From Chitinophagaceae bacterium (GTDB taxonomy: Bacteria; Bacteroidota; Bacteroidia; Chitinophagales; UBA10324), in assembly GCA_016717285.1 (NCBI GenBank), contig JADKFU010000004.1, forward strand, positions 434,001 to 498,000: a DNA stretch of 64,000 nucleotides, given 5' to 3'. The notes below the pieces were generated by a model. That model ran no database searches. It was not told the origin of the DNA and saw only the letters and a list, made by a program, of their open reading frames with translations. This document shows positions 35,564-44,837 of the stretch, in pieces. The position numbers were made by a program, and so were the translations under genes. Within the stretch, counting starts at the first letter, position 1. Every line of letters begins with the position of its first letter.

Positions 35564-35950
35564 TTTGAGTTTGTAATGGGCAATATCGAAATTGTTATTG
35601 GTAAAAGAAATTCCTCTATCAAAATTTATATGCTTTGAATCGGCATTCACAAAGAAGTCAAACTAAGTAAATGTGAAAATTTTCGGTAGCATTAATCAAG
35701 TGGAGGAAAGCATCAGCTCAAATATTAAAAATGGTGAATGACTTAAATTTTATGTTACTGTGAAATTTGTGTCAGGAAATACTGGCACCTCATTTTTTGC
35801 AATGAACACCCTACTCAAAGGAACAACCCTATGTCCACTATTATGGGATTGACTTCGCCTTGTAACAATCGGACTTTTGTGAAGAAAAATTGCGCCATCA
35901 AAAACACCATTCCATGGCACGTCAATTTAATCACCTCACAAAACATCCAC
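35564..35950. other. Divergent promoter region between gltS and the kelch gene
   Basis: About 390 bp between divergent genes. The plus-strand frame stays open from 35831, but the coding signal begins only at the signal peptide (35951). No consensus -33/-7 pair, hairpin or repeat stands out. Confidence 0.4.
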
Positions 35951-37954
35951 ATGAAATTTCCATTTACATTTTTGATCGTACTCACCACCTTTGCAGCACC
36001 AGGACAAAACACATCCAACCAAAAAAATAATTTAGGTGGAACAGCAAGACTCGGCGCGGTTGCTTTTTCCATCAATAACAAAGGCTATCTCGGCACCGGT
36101 TATCTGTATGATGGAGCAGAACACTATTTCAATGATTTCTGGGAATATGATCCCGCTGCTGATACGTGGACGCAGAAAGCAGATTTCGGTGGCGCCGCAA
36201 GACATCTTGCTGTTGGCTTTTCCATCGGAAGCAAAGGCTACATCGGCACCGGCTCCGATAATGTTTTCAGAAAAGATTTCTGGGAATATGATCCGGCATT
36301 TAATAAATGGATACAGAAAGCTGACTTCGGTGGAACCGCACGCGGAGCAGCTTTTGGTTTTTCTGCCGAGGGTAAAGGATATATTGGTACCGGTTCTGAT
36401 GGTGCCGCTTTAAAAAAAGATTTCTGGCAATATGATCCGCTCACTGATAGCTGGATACAGAAAGCTGATTTCGGTGGCAGTGCAAGATATTCGGCAGCAG
36501 CATTTTCTAAGAACGGCAAAGGTTATGCAGGCACAGGGCTCGAAGGGTCAACTTACAAAAAGGATTTCTGGGAGTATGACACCGCGAATGATACATGGAT
36601 GAAGAAAGCAGACTTCGAAGGAACTGCACGTTATGGAGCTGTTGGCTTTACCATCATCAATGGATACATCGGAACAGGTTATGGAACGGCTGGCTATTGT
36701 AAAGACATATGGGAGTATGACCCGCAATCAAATACCTGGAAACAACAAATTGATTTCGGCGGCAGTGCCCGCGTCAACGCTGTTGCTTTCTCTATAACAG
36801 GCAAAGGATATATTGGTACCGGTCGCAGTGCTATGACTTCTGAAAAAGATTTCTGGGATTTTGCTCCGGAGCTGAGTACAGGCAGTGGGCAGTGTCCGTT
36901 GCCGCTTTTCCTTTATCTCACTGATATTACTGCAGGTTCAGCCATTCTTCACTGGAGCGAAAATGCGAATGCATTCAGTTTCCGTATCCGGAAAAGACCG
37001 GTGGGCACTTCTGACTGGATATATGTTTCAGTTGCCGCCTCAGTGACTTATAAAAAGCTTACGAATAATGTATCAAATACACTATATGAAGTACAGTTGC
37101 AAAAATATTGCAATGCAGCTAAAACGGATTCATCAGGTTATACTTCGTCTGTTTACTTCTCGTCCGGATGTATTTCTCCGGTGATTACTTCATTGTCTGC
37201 ATCATCTAACCCTGTTTGCAAAGGTAACAGTACCACACTCAAAGTGGAAGGCGCACTCAACGATGCTGCAGGTTGGAATTGGTATACCGGTAGTTGTGGT
37301 GAAACAACAGCAGGCAGCGGAACTTCTATCTCTGTAACGCCTGATGTTACTACTACCTATTTTGTTACCGGCGAAGGAGGCTGTGCCCTTTCAGAGAATT
37401 GTTCACCTTTTAAAGTCACTGTAAATCCATCTCCGAAAGCAAAGATCACAGCATTAGGGGACCTTGACATTTGCACTGCCGGATACGTTAACCTGCAGGG
37501 CGGAACAGTAAACAACTTAACCTATCAATGGAAACTCAATGGAGCAAATATCACGGGCGCAACCGCGCAAATATTTCATGCTACTCAGGAAGGTGAATAC
37601 AAAGTGAAAGTAACTAACAGCTTCGGATGTTCTAATACTTCGAAACCAGTTGTTGTGTATTCAGGTTGCAAAACAAGTTCGTCTGCAAACAATAAAGAGT
37701 CAAGTGATGTGCAGGTCTATCCCAATCCACTTGTAACCTCCGCTATCATTTCGATTTCAATACCGCAGGATGCAAACGTAATGATTGCATTGTATGACGC
37801 CACGGGAAGTAAACTGCAGAACATATTTAATGATAAGATGATTGCCGGAACACATACAGTACAACTACAGCGTGATGGATTGAGTGCGGGTTTTTATTTT
37901 CTCAAAGTTACTATTGATGCAGATGTGCTGTTGAAGAAAGTGATCATTGAATAA
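35951..37954 (+). CDS. Six-kelch-repeat surface protein with T9SS tail
   Basis: ATG 35951 gives a signal peptide (MKFPFTFLIVLTTFAAPGQ) and a 667-residue precursor. Residues about 30-320 are six tandem kelch repeats of about 48 residues with the core ADFGG-AR-A-FS-KGYIGTGS-KDFWEYDP-W, likely closing a six-bladed propeller. The repeats are also very alike at DNA level. A fibronectin-III domain (about 325-410), two Ig-like/PKD-type domains with CxxxS..L patterns and a T9SS type A tail (VYPNPLVTS) follow. It is probably exposed on the cell surface. Ligand unknown. Confidence 0.88.
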   Translation: MKFPFTFLIVLTTFAAPGQNTSNQKNNLGGTARLGAVAFSINNKGYLGTGYLYDGAEHYFNDFWEYDPAADTWTQKADFGGAARHLAVGFSIGSKGYIGTGSDNVFRKDFWEYDPAFNKWIQKADFGGTARGAAFGFSAEGKGYIGTGSDGAALKKDFWQYDPLTDSWIQKADFGGSARYSAAAFSKNGKGYAGTGLEGSTYKKDFWEYDTANDTWMKKADFEGTARYGAVGFTIINGYIGTGYGTAGYCKDIWEYDPQSNTWKQQIDFGGSARVNAVAFSITGKGYIGTGRSAMTSEKDFWDFAPELSTGSGQCPLPLFLYLTDITAGSAILHWSENANAFSFRIRKRPVGTSDWIYVSVAASVTYKKLTNNVSNTLYEVQLQKYCNAAKTDSSGYTSSVYFSSGCISPVITSLSASSNPVCKGNSTTLKVEGALNDAAGWNWYTGSCGETTAGSGTSISVTPDVTTTYFVTGEGGCALSENCSPFKVTVNPSPKAKITALGDLDICTAGYVNLQGGTVNNLTYQWKLNGANITGATAQIFHATQEGEYKVKVTNSFGCSNTSKPVVVYSGCKTSSSANNKESSDVQVYPNPLVTSAIISISIPQDANVMIALYDATGSKLQNIFNDKMIAGTHTVQLQRDGLSAGFYFLKVTIDADVLLKKVIIE

Positions 37955-38073
37955 CAGCGATTGATATAGTCTATACAAGTCAGCTACTGTAAAACAGTTC
38001 GGAAAGAATTCACGTTACCCACAATTGTTCATAAACGGTGTTTAAAATTTGTGTAAAACAACATGTACAAAAA

Positions 38074-38106
38074 TTTGCAAAAGGAATGTTGCGTGATGTA
38101 TGTTTG
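38074..38106 (+). promoter_or_regulatory. Strong Bacteroidota-type promoter without an annotated gene
   Basis: TTTG (38074-38077), a 21-bp spacer and TATGTTTG (38099-38106) match the Bacteroidota consensus. It points into a region with no ORF above 60 codons. Confidence 0.65.
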
Positions 38107-38112
38107 ATCTGT

Positions 38113-38286
38113 TGATTAAAACATCCGGTCGTTTAGCAATAGATGGCCTTCAGATCGCAAGAGAAGAAGAAGCAACATCGCAAGATGAAGCACGGGTTCG
38201 AAGATCAGCACAAGACAGGAAGCTACGGTTTCTTGAATTGTGAAAGCGGAATTAGTCGTAACAGATTGGTTCCGCTTTCTTCGTAA
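38113..38286 (+). ncRNA. Candidate small RNA or 47-codon small protein gene
   Basis: Downstream of the promoter at 38074-38106, a transcript of about 170 nt is predicted, ending near a hairpin with perfect 10-bp arms GAAAGCGGAA (38242-38251) and TTCCGCTTTC (38270-38279). Within it lies a 47-codon ORF (38143-38286) whose product begins MAFRSQEKKKQHRKMKHGFE and is very basic at the N-terminus. The ORF runs through the hairpin, so the hairpin may be part of the coding sequence and not a terminator, and its U tract is poor. I cannot tell a regulatory RNA from a small basic protein, and no known RNA family is recognised. Confidence 0.35.
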
Positions 38287-38334
38287 AATAAATCCCTGTA
38301 TGTTTCCTTGCCTGATTTTATGATGCGGACTAAA

Positions 38335-39516
38335 TTATACTTTCGGCAGTCTTCCCTTCAGCTTCAATTCATCAAACGGACCTTCTTCCTGAATCAAAGC
38401 TCTTGCATGATCAAGTTGTCCCCAGGTGTTCCACAACAATACACCGCGAACACGTCCCTGCTGTAGATAATAAATCACCCCTTCTTTAAACTCTTCTTTC
38501 CAATCTTCTACAATATCATAGGTGGCATTCAGTTCACCAACTGCTTCATAACCCAAATCGAAAAGATCGGAATAGAAGAAAGGCAGATAATCATATTTGT
38601 CATTTGCGCCGGCCATGTTTCTTCCCGCCATCGCTCCCATCATGTTTGCGTTGTCTTCATGTTCAACGCGTATTCGCTTTTCAAGTGCAGGTGAAAAAAA
38701 GTTAGCTACATCACCGGCCGCGAAAATATTTGTATCGTCCGTTCGCAAATGCTCATCAACAATAATTCCGTTTTCCACTTTCAATGACGCTAACGACGCT
38801 AATGAAGAATCGGGCTTCACTCCAATACCTGCTATAATTACATCTGCCTTTATCGTCTTTCCGCTTTTTGTTTGCACGAAATAAGTGGCCAGTTTCTTTT
38901 CAATCGCAACTACTTCATCATTGGTGATTAACGCAACGCCTTTCGATTCATAATAGGAATTAAGAAAAGAAGCCAGCGCAGCAGGATAAACCCTTGCACC
39001 AATGGCTGCGTCCGGAAAAATCATCGTCACTTTTTTTCCATTCATCGCAAGTGCCGCTGCGATCTCTGAACCAATGAATCCGCCCCCAATCACGAGTATA
39101 TTATCCGACTTAATCGATAATGCACGCAGCATAGTGTAATCATCCAATGTTCTATAATAGATGATGCCCGTAATATCAAAAGGTAAATGGTTGACTATGC
39201 TTCCGGTAGCAAGCAACAATTTATCATACGCATAAACATTGCCTGCATGATCGGTAACTGTTTTTTCCGGTGCGTTAACTGAAGCAGCTTCGTGTGAAAG
39301 CAGGATGGTGACATTTTGGTCATTCGTTTTTCTCCAGATGCTGTCTTCATGATCTCCTTTCCATAAACCTTTGGTTAACGGCGGCCGGTTGTATGGCGGA
39401 TGATCTTCTTTGCTGATAATCGCAATTGTGCCATGTGCATCTCTTTCGCGGATTCCTTTGGCCGCAGCATCAGCCGTCATGCCACCGCCGATGATAATGT
39501 AGTTGAAGTGTTGCAT
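38335..39516 (-). CDS. FAD-dependent ferredoxin/AIF-type NAD(P)H reductase
   Basis: This 393-residue flavoprotein of the ferredoxin-reductase/AIF group opens with the FAD dinucleotide fold YIIIGGGMTADAAA and the conserved YNRPPLTKGLWKG. It has the NAD(P)-binding ILVIGGGFIGSEIAAAL near residue 147 and the second FAD motif IFAAGDVANF near 275. The C-terminal reductase domain occupies about 310-393. No signal peptide is present. Relatives pass electrons from NAD(P)H to ferredoxins or oxygenases; no ferredoxin or oxygenase gene is next to it, so the partner is unknown. Confidence 0.88.
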   Translation of the reverse strand: MQHFNYIIIGGGMTADAAAKGIRERDAHGTIAIISKEDHPPYNRPPLTKGLWKGDHEDSIWRKTNDQNVTILLSHEAASVNAPEKTVTDHAGNVYAYDKLLLATGSIVNHLPFDITGIIYYRTLDDYTMLRALSIKSDNILVIGGGFIGSEIAAALAMNGKKVTMIFPDAAIGARVYPAALASFLNSYYESKGVALITNDEVVAIEKKLATYFVQTKSGKTIKADVIIAGIGVKPDSSLASLASLKVENGIIVDEHLRTDDTNIFAAGDVANFFSPALEKRIRVEHEDNANMMGAMAGRNMAGANDKYDYLPFFYSDLFDLGYEAVGELNATYDIVEDWKEEFKEGVIYYLQQGRVRGVLLWNTWGQLDHARALIQEEGPFDELKLKGRLPKV

Positions 39517-39884
39517 TGAACCTCGTGTTAGTATAAAAAGGAAAATTACGGGATAAGTATTGAATAACAGGCATGCGCAAATGATAGCACGCTGATCTTT
39601 ATGATAAAAAAAGATCTGAGGAAATCCTCATGATCATTGTAACAGGCGTTCAATCGAAAATGGAACGCTGATAACACTGATTTTATGATCGAATGAAATG
39701 AAGAAATCAAAGACGTTTCCTCCGGAATGATCCGCAATGGAGGGCTAAATAATTGTTGAGACAATTATAAACCGAACGAGCCTATCCAAACAATCTAAAC
39801 ATCATAAACCATCCAAACTCTTAAACCACTTTTTTAGAGCAAGTCAGCCTAAACATTATAAACAACATAATCCCTTCAAACCCT
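39517..39884. other. Intergenic region with A/C-rich low-complexity repeats
   Basis: About 370 bp. At 39780-39890 motifs such as CCAAACAATC, TAAACATCATAAACC, ATCCAAACTCTTAAACC and TAAACATTATAAAC recur imperfectly. Short hairpins ATAATTGT/ACAATTAT (about 39749-39768) and GCGTTC/GAACGC (about 39649-39671) are present. No gene is supported; a minus-strand frame at 39546-39764 has no coding character. Confidence 0.5.
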
Positions 39885-42812
39885 TTATAGTGTCCGCTTA
39901 ACTTCTGTCTCTTCATATCCTTCGATTACGTCACCGGCTTTAATATCATTGAAGTTCTTGATAGCAATACCACATTCCTGCCCGCTGGTTACATCTTTCA
40001 CATCATCTTTGAAACGCTTGAGTGAAGCCAGTTCGCCGGAGTAGACAACAATACCATCGCGGATGAGGCGCACCTTCGTGTGTCGTGTGATTTTTCCTTC
40101 CGTCATAAAGCAACCCGCCACTGTTCCCACCTTGGTAACTTTGAATACATCTCGCACTTCCGCATTGCCGACGATTTTTTCTTCAATCTTCGGTTCAAGC
40201 ATACCTTCCATGGCGCTTTTCAATTCATCAATAGCGTCGTAGATGATAGAGTATAAACGTATTTCAATATTTTCTTTCTCGGCAATCTTGCGTGCGCTGA
40301 TTGAAGGACGTACCTGGAAGCCGATGATGATCGCATCAGATGCAGATGCAAGCAATACATCAGATTCTGTGATTTGTCCCACGGCTTTATGAACCACGTT
40401 CACCACAATTTCCGCGGTAGATAATTTTTGCAATGAATCAGTAAGTGCTTCCACAGAACCGTCAAAGTCAGCCTTCACAATCACGTTCAGTTCTTTGAAA
40501 TTACCCAAAGCAAGCCGACGACCAATTTCATCCAATGTAATATGCTTCTTGGTACGGATACCTTGTTCGCGTAAAATCTGCTGGCGTTTGTATGCAGCTT
40601 GTTTGGCTTCCTGTTCGTCATCAAACTCCTTGAACTTTTCTCCGGCCTGCGGCGCGCCATCAAGACCGAGTACTAAAACCGGCGCAGACGGTCCGGCAGT
40701 TTTCATTTTTTGTCCACGTTCATTGAACATGGCTTTAATTTTTCCGAAGTGACTGCCTGCAACAATCAGGTCACCCGTATTTAAGGTTCCTTCCTGTACG
40801 AGCAGCGTAGCAACATAACCACGTCCTTTATCTAAAGTTGCTTCGATTACAGTTCCGATAGAAAACTTATCAGGATTGGCTTTCACATCGAGCAATTCTG
40901 CTTCCAGCAGGATTTTTTCCAACAAGCTCTCTACACCTGTTCCTTGCTTAGCTGATATTTCCTGTGACTGGAATTTACCACCCCACTCTTCCACGAGAAT
41001 ATTCATGCCTGCCAGTTGCTCGCGGATCTTTTCTGCATTAGCGCCCGGCTTATCCATTTTATTGAAAGCAAAAATCATCGGTACACCGGCAGCCTGCGCA
41101 TGGCTGATGGCTTCTTTTGTTTGCGGCATCACGCTGTCATCAGCAGAAATTACAATTACCGCAACGTCAGTGATTTTGGCACCACGTGCCCGCATGGCGG
41201 TAAATGCTTCGTGACCGGGTGTATCGAGAAATGTGATGCGTTTTTCGTTTGGAAGAATTACTTCATACGCACCAATGTGTTGGGTGATGCCTCCTTTTTC
41301 ACCCGCCACCACATTCGTTTGGCGGATATAATCGAGCAGTGAAGTTTTGCCATGATCAACGTGACCCATGATAGTTACAATAGGTGCGCGTGGTTTCAGA
41401 TCTTCAGGATCATCTTCTTCCTCTTCATCAAACTCATCCTGTTCTTCTACACTGATAAACTGTACATCAGCTCCGAATTCATGAGATACCAATTCAATAA
41501 TTTCAGCGTCAAGGCGCTGATTGATGGAAACGATGATACCAAGATTCAGACAGGTTTTGATCACTTCCGTAACCGGAACATTCAACAAGTTGGCTAATTC
41601 CGCAACCGGTATGAACTCGGTAACATGAATGATTTTCTTTCCATCCACCACGTCTTCTGTTCCTGTGGAGGCTTCTTCTCTTTTTAAACGGCGGTATTTT
41701 GCCTTCGCGCTTTTTCCCTTAGTGGTCCCGCTGAGGCGGGCCATAGTTTCGCGTATCTTTTCCTGTATTTCTTTGGTGGAGACTTCCTGCGGTTCATTGG
41801 GAGCGAGCGGCGTTCTCTTGCCTACGTCGCGGCGCAATGGTGGCCTGCTGCGATCGTCGCGCTTTATCATCGGACGATCAGCGCGCGGAGCTTGCGGCGT
41901 TTGTGAGGTGCCTGGTTTTGCGGCAGTATCCGGTTTATCGGAAGTATAAATGCGTTTACGTTTGCGTTTTTCTTTACCTGCTTTAATAATATCGGAATAA
42001 TCAACCGGTTTGCTTTTGATAGCATCAAGGTCCAGCTTGCCGATCACCTTTGGACCATCCAGCTTTCCGTATTCTGTTTTTCTTACTTCTGATATTGGAG
42101 CATCTGCTTTTACAGGTGGCTCAACAGTGGGTGTTTCCGGTGGTGCTTCAGCTACGGGAGTGGAAATTTCTTCCGGGGTTTTTTCAATCGCATTCACTTC
42201 CTGCAAGGGTTGTTCTTCCTTAACAGGAATTTCGGCAACCTTTTCTTCAACAGTTGTCTCTTTCTCCTTTCCTTTCTTAGCTGCCTTTTTCTTTTCCGGT
42301 TTCGTCTTCTGATCTAACTTATCAAGGTCGATGGTGCCAACAACTTTAGGACCTTCGAGCTGTTCCACCACCATTTTAGAAACTTCTACCACCTCTTTTT
42401 CTGCTACCGGTTCTGCCACTTTCTTAACCGGAGCTTCAACAACCTCTGCCACTTCCTGAACCGGCGTCTTTTTTTCAACGGCTGGGGGAGATCCGGCTGG
42501 AGGCAGATTTTTGACAAGTACTTCGATTTCTGATTCCGGTTTTTTCTTCGCAGTAGCAATCGCTTCCTTCTCTTTCTCTTTTTCAAAGATCTTTGAGCCC
42601 AGGCTGATCTTATCGGCCTGTAATTTATCGGCACGATCCTGCGAAAAATCTTTCAAGAGAAGATTGTGCATCTCCTTACTGATTTTAATGGTGGGTTTAC
42701 TGTCCACCGCAAAACCTTTTTTCTGAAGGTGCTCAATGAGATGCGTCCAACTAACGTTCAGTTCTTTGGCTACGGCCTGTATGCGTACTTCTGATGTTGT
42801 TACTTCAGCCAT
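39885..42812 (-). CDS. infB: Translation initiation factor IF-2
   Basis: This 975-residue GTPase places initiator fMet-tRNA on the 30S subunit and promotes subunit joining. It has an N-terminal IF2-N domain (about 5-55) and a long Lys/Glu/Pro/Val-rich linker (about 60-380). The G domain has G1 GHVDHGKTS (483-491), G3 DTPGHEAF and G4 NKMDK; domains II-III and the fMet-tRNA-binding C-terminal domain follow. The length is usual for Bacteroidota, where the linker is extended. It is the last gene of rimP-nusA-infB, separated from nusA by 119 bp. Confidence 0.98.
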   Translation of the reverse strand: MAEVTTSEVRIQAVAKELNVSWTHLIEHLQKKGFAVDSKPTIKISKEMHNLLLKDFSQDRADKLQADKISLGSKIFEKEKEKEAIATAKKKPESEIEVLVKNLPPAGSPPAVEKKTPVQEVAEVVEAPVKKVAEPVAEKEVVEVSKMVVEQLEGPKVVGTIDLDKLDQKTKPEKKKAAKKGKEKETTVEEKVAEIPVKEEQPLQEVNAIEKTPEEISTPVAEAPPETPTVEPPVKADAPISEVRKTEYGKLDGPKVIGKLDLDAIKSKPVDYSDIIKAGKEKRKRKRIYTSDKPDTAAKPGTSQTPQAPRADRPMIKRDDRSRPPLRRDVGKRTPLAPNEPQEVSTKEIQEKIRETMARLSGTTKGKSAKAKYRRLKREEASTGTEDVVDGKKIIHVTEFIPVAELANLLNVPVTEVIKTCLNLGIIVSINQRLDAEIIELVSHEFGADVQFISVEEQDEFDEEEEDDPEDLKPRAPIVTIMGHVDHGKTSLLDYIRQTNVVAGEKGGITQHIGAYEVILPNEKRITFLDTPGHEAFTAMRARGAKITDVAVIVISADDSVMPQTKEAISHAQAAGVPMIFAFNKMDKPGANAEKIREQLAGMNILVEEWGGKFQSQEISAKQGTGVESLLEKILLEAELLDVKANPDKFSIGTVIEATLDKGRGYVATLLVQEGTLNTGDLIVAGSHFGKIKAMFNERGQKMKTAGPSAPVLVLGLDGAPQAGEKFKEFDDEQEAKQAAYKRQQILREQGIRTKKHITLDEIGRRLALGNFKELNVIVKADFDGSVEALTDSLQKLSTAEIVVNVVHKAVGQITESDVLLASASDAIIIGFQVRPSISARKIAEKENIEIRLYSIIYDAIDELKSAMEGMLEPKIEEKIVGNAEVRDVFKVTKVGTVAGCFMTEGKITRHTKVRLIRDGIVVYSGELASLKRFKDDVKDVTSGQECGIAIKNFNDIKAGDVIEGYEETEVKRTL

Positions 42813-42931
42813 TTATGTTGCTGTTCCTCTCAAAATTTAGTTGGCAAAGATCGAATTAAAAAACCACTTTGCACGGGTTAAATGCTACTGCTATCCTGCT
42901 ATAATAAAGTTACCTTATTCACGACTCACTA

Positions 42932-44182
42932 TTACTTCTTCCCTTCCTGATCAAACTCCGAACGTAAAATCCGAAGCAGCTCATTGATTGTTTCTTCTTC
43001 AAGATCGCTGCGGCGCACCAATTCATCACGACTCAGCTCAAGCACACTCTTCGCTGTATCACAACCGATGCCTTTCAAAGTATCGATGATCCAGCCATCG
43101 ATTTCATCTGAAAATTCATCGAGGTCAATATCATACTCTTCGTCCTGTACATCACGGAATACATCAATGTTATAACCGGTGATTCTGCTCGCAAGTTTAA
43201 TATTCAAACCTCCTTTGCCAATGGCCAATGAAACCTGGTCGGGTTTCAGGTACACATAAGCGCGTTTGTTTTCCTCATCAATCTCCATTGATGAAATCTT
43301 TGATGGTGTTAATGCACGGGTGATAAACAGTTGTGTATTGTTGGTGTAATTGATGATGTCAATATTTTCATTGTGCAGTTCGCGCACAATGCCGTGTATA
43401 CGTGACCCTTTCATTCCGACACAGGCGCCAACAGGATCAATACGATCATCGTATGATTCCACCGCTACCTTGGCACGTTCGCCGGGTTCGCGCGCAATGC
43501 GTTTGATCATGATCAATCCATCGAAAATTTCAGGCACCTCCTGTTCCAAAAGTTTGGCAAGAAATGCATTGTCGCTTCGCGATAGCATAACCAACGGAGT
43601 GTTATTCTTCATATCAACTCCTTTCACCACTGCGCGAACATTATCTCCTTTTTTGAAAAAGTCAGAAGGAATCTGTTCATTTTTCGAAAGCACCAGCTCA
43701 TTGCCCTCATCATCCAGCAACAGTGTTTCTTTTTTCCAGACCTGGTACACTTCGCCGGTGATAATTTCACCTACGCGATCCTGGTATTTTTTATAGAGTT
43801 CTTCCTTTTCCAGTTCAGATACCCTTGAGGCCAGCGTTTGCTTGGCAGTAAGAATGGCGCGGCGGCCAAATGACTCAAAGGTGATTTCTTCAATGGTGTC
43901 TTCCCCCACAGAATAATCAGGCTCCAGTTTAACCGCTTCGCTGAGTGCGATCTGCACATTGGGATCTTCTACGGTGCCATCCTCCACAATCGTACGGTGG
44001 CGCCATATTTCAAGATCTCCCTTTTCGGTATTTACGATCACGTCGAAGTTATCGTCGGTGCCGTATTTTTTCCGCAGCAGCGTGCGAAACACATCCTCCA
44101 GCACCTTCATCATGGTGGGACGATCGATGTTTTTGAAATCTTTAAATTCTGAGAATGACTCAACTAATCCTTGGCTGTTCAT
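42932..44182 (-). CDS. nusA: Transcription termination/antitermination factor NusA
   Basis: This 416-residue RNA-polymerase-binding factor has the N-terminal polymerase-binding domain (about 1-135), an S1 domain (about 138-205, GEVYQVWKKETLLLD), and KH1/KH2 domains (about 225-350) with RIHGIVRELHNENIDII and VSLAIGKGGLNIKLASRITG. An acidic C-terminus (about 350-416, DEEYDIDLDEFSDEID) carries helix-hairpin-helix residues. It modulates pausing and termination. Its start is 18 bp after the rimP stop, so the two are cotranscribed. Confidence 0.97.
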   Translation of the reverse strand: MNSQGLVESFSEFKDFKNIDRPTMMKVLEDVFRTLLRKKYGTDDNFDVIVNTEKGDLEIWRHRTIVEDGTVEDPNVQIALSEAVKLEPDYSVGEDTIEEITFESFGRRAILTAKQTLASRVSELEKEELYKKYQDRVGEIITGEVYQVWKKETLLLDDEGNELVLSKNEQIPSDFFKKGDNVRAVVKGVDMKNNTPLVMLSRSDNAFLAKLLEQEVPEIFDGLIMIKRIAREPGERAKVAVESYDDRIDPVGACVGMKGSRIHGIVRELHNENIDIINYTNNTQLFITRALTPSKISSMEIDEENKRAYVYLKPDQVSLAIGKGGLNIKLASRITGYNIDVFRDVQDEEYDIDLDEFSDEIDGWIIDTLKGIGCDTAKSVLELSRDELVRRSDLEEETINELLRILRSEFDQEGKK

Positions 44183-44200
44183 GGTAATCGGTTTAAGAAA

Positions 44201-44662
44201 TTAAAATTTGATCACTACGTTGGTTGATTTGATATTCAAAAAAGGAATCTCTGTTTGTACAGGTGCCTGATCTTTCATTTTATTGGCAATGATTTCTTCG
44301 AGGATGATCTTTTCTTCATCGGCATACAGCAAGGTGCCTGATTTCTTCATTCCTGTAAGCAACAATACTTCCACTTCACGTCCCACACACTTTTTGTATT
44401 GGCGGAGCACTTTCAGTGGTTCACCCATTCCCGGTGATGACACTTCCAGCGTATGCTGTTCTGAAAAAGGAAATTCTTTGTCCAGTTCCTTTTGCAATCC
44501 ACGGCTGATCCAGACACAATCCTCAATCGTAATGTGCGGGTCGCGGTCTACAAAAACCTGCACCAATTGTCCCTTCCTTACTTTCAGGTCCACGAGATAG
44601 CTGTCCTTCTCCCGCAGCAGTGCATCCAGCAATTCTTTGATCCGTTCTTCGAGGTTCATCAT
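44201..44662 (-). CDS. rimP: Ribosome maturation factor RimP
   Basis: This 153-residue protein is needed for 30S maturation. It shows the RimP N-terminal domain with VRKGQLVQVFVDRDPHITIEDC and the central YxLEVSSPG-type motif (HTLEVSSPGMGEPL), then the SH3-like C-terminal domain. It is the first gene of rimP-nusA-infB. Confidence 0.96.
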   Translation of the reverse strand: MMNLEERIKELLDALLREKDSYLVDLKVRKGQLVQVFVDRDPHITIEDCVWISRGLQKELDKEFPFSEQHTLEVSSPGMGEPLKVLRQYKKCVGREVEVLLLTGMKKSGTLLYADEEKIILEEIIANKMKDQAPVQTEIPFLNIKSTNVVIKF

Positions 44663-44683
44663 TGTTCAGGTACAGAAAATAAA

Positions 44684-44705
44684 AGAGGGGACGTTGGTCC
44701 CCTCT
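44684..44705 (-). terminator. Hairpin in the rimP-nusA-infB leader (terminator or attenuator)
   Basis: Perfect 9-bp arms AGAGGGGAC (44684-44692) and GTCCCCTCT (44697-44705) with a 4-nt loop, followed on the minus strand by TTTTATTTTC. It stops transcripts from the sugar-kinase gene (stop at 44838), but it also lies after the candidate rimP -7 element at 44720-44727. It could therefore act within the operon leader. Known nusA operons are autoregulated, but that role here is inference. Confidence 0.8.
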
Positions 44706-44719
44706 AATCAATCAGGTCG

Positions 44720-44727
44720 CAAATGTA
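44720..44727 (-). promoter_or_regulatory. Candidate -7 promoter element of rimP-nusA-infB
   Basis: On the minus strand this reads TACATTTG, a match to TAnnTTTG, 58 bp upstream of the rimP ATG and just before the leader hairpin. The -33 region has no TTTG. Confidence 0.45.
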
Positions 44728-44837
44728 CATGGTTAAGTTGGAATTTGGAAATTTTGAATTTTAGGTGCGCTATTGTACAATTGATTGCGGCATCAAGATG
44801 CGCATTTCAGGCTTCGATCATGTTCATTCCCGCGCAT

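Noticed and set aside
36030..36880. Near-identical DNA repeats of about 145 bp in the kelch gene as a possible CRISPR or satellite array
   Set aside because: They are in-frame kelch repeats with no spacer structure, explained by the protein repeats.
38143..38286. 47-codon ORF as a firm protein call
   Set aside because: It runs through a stable hairpin and has no recognised homologue by eye, so it is kept only as part of the ncRNA/small-ORF candidate.
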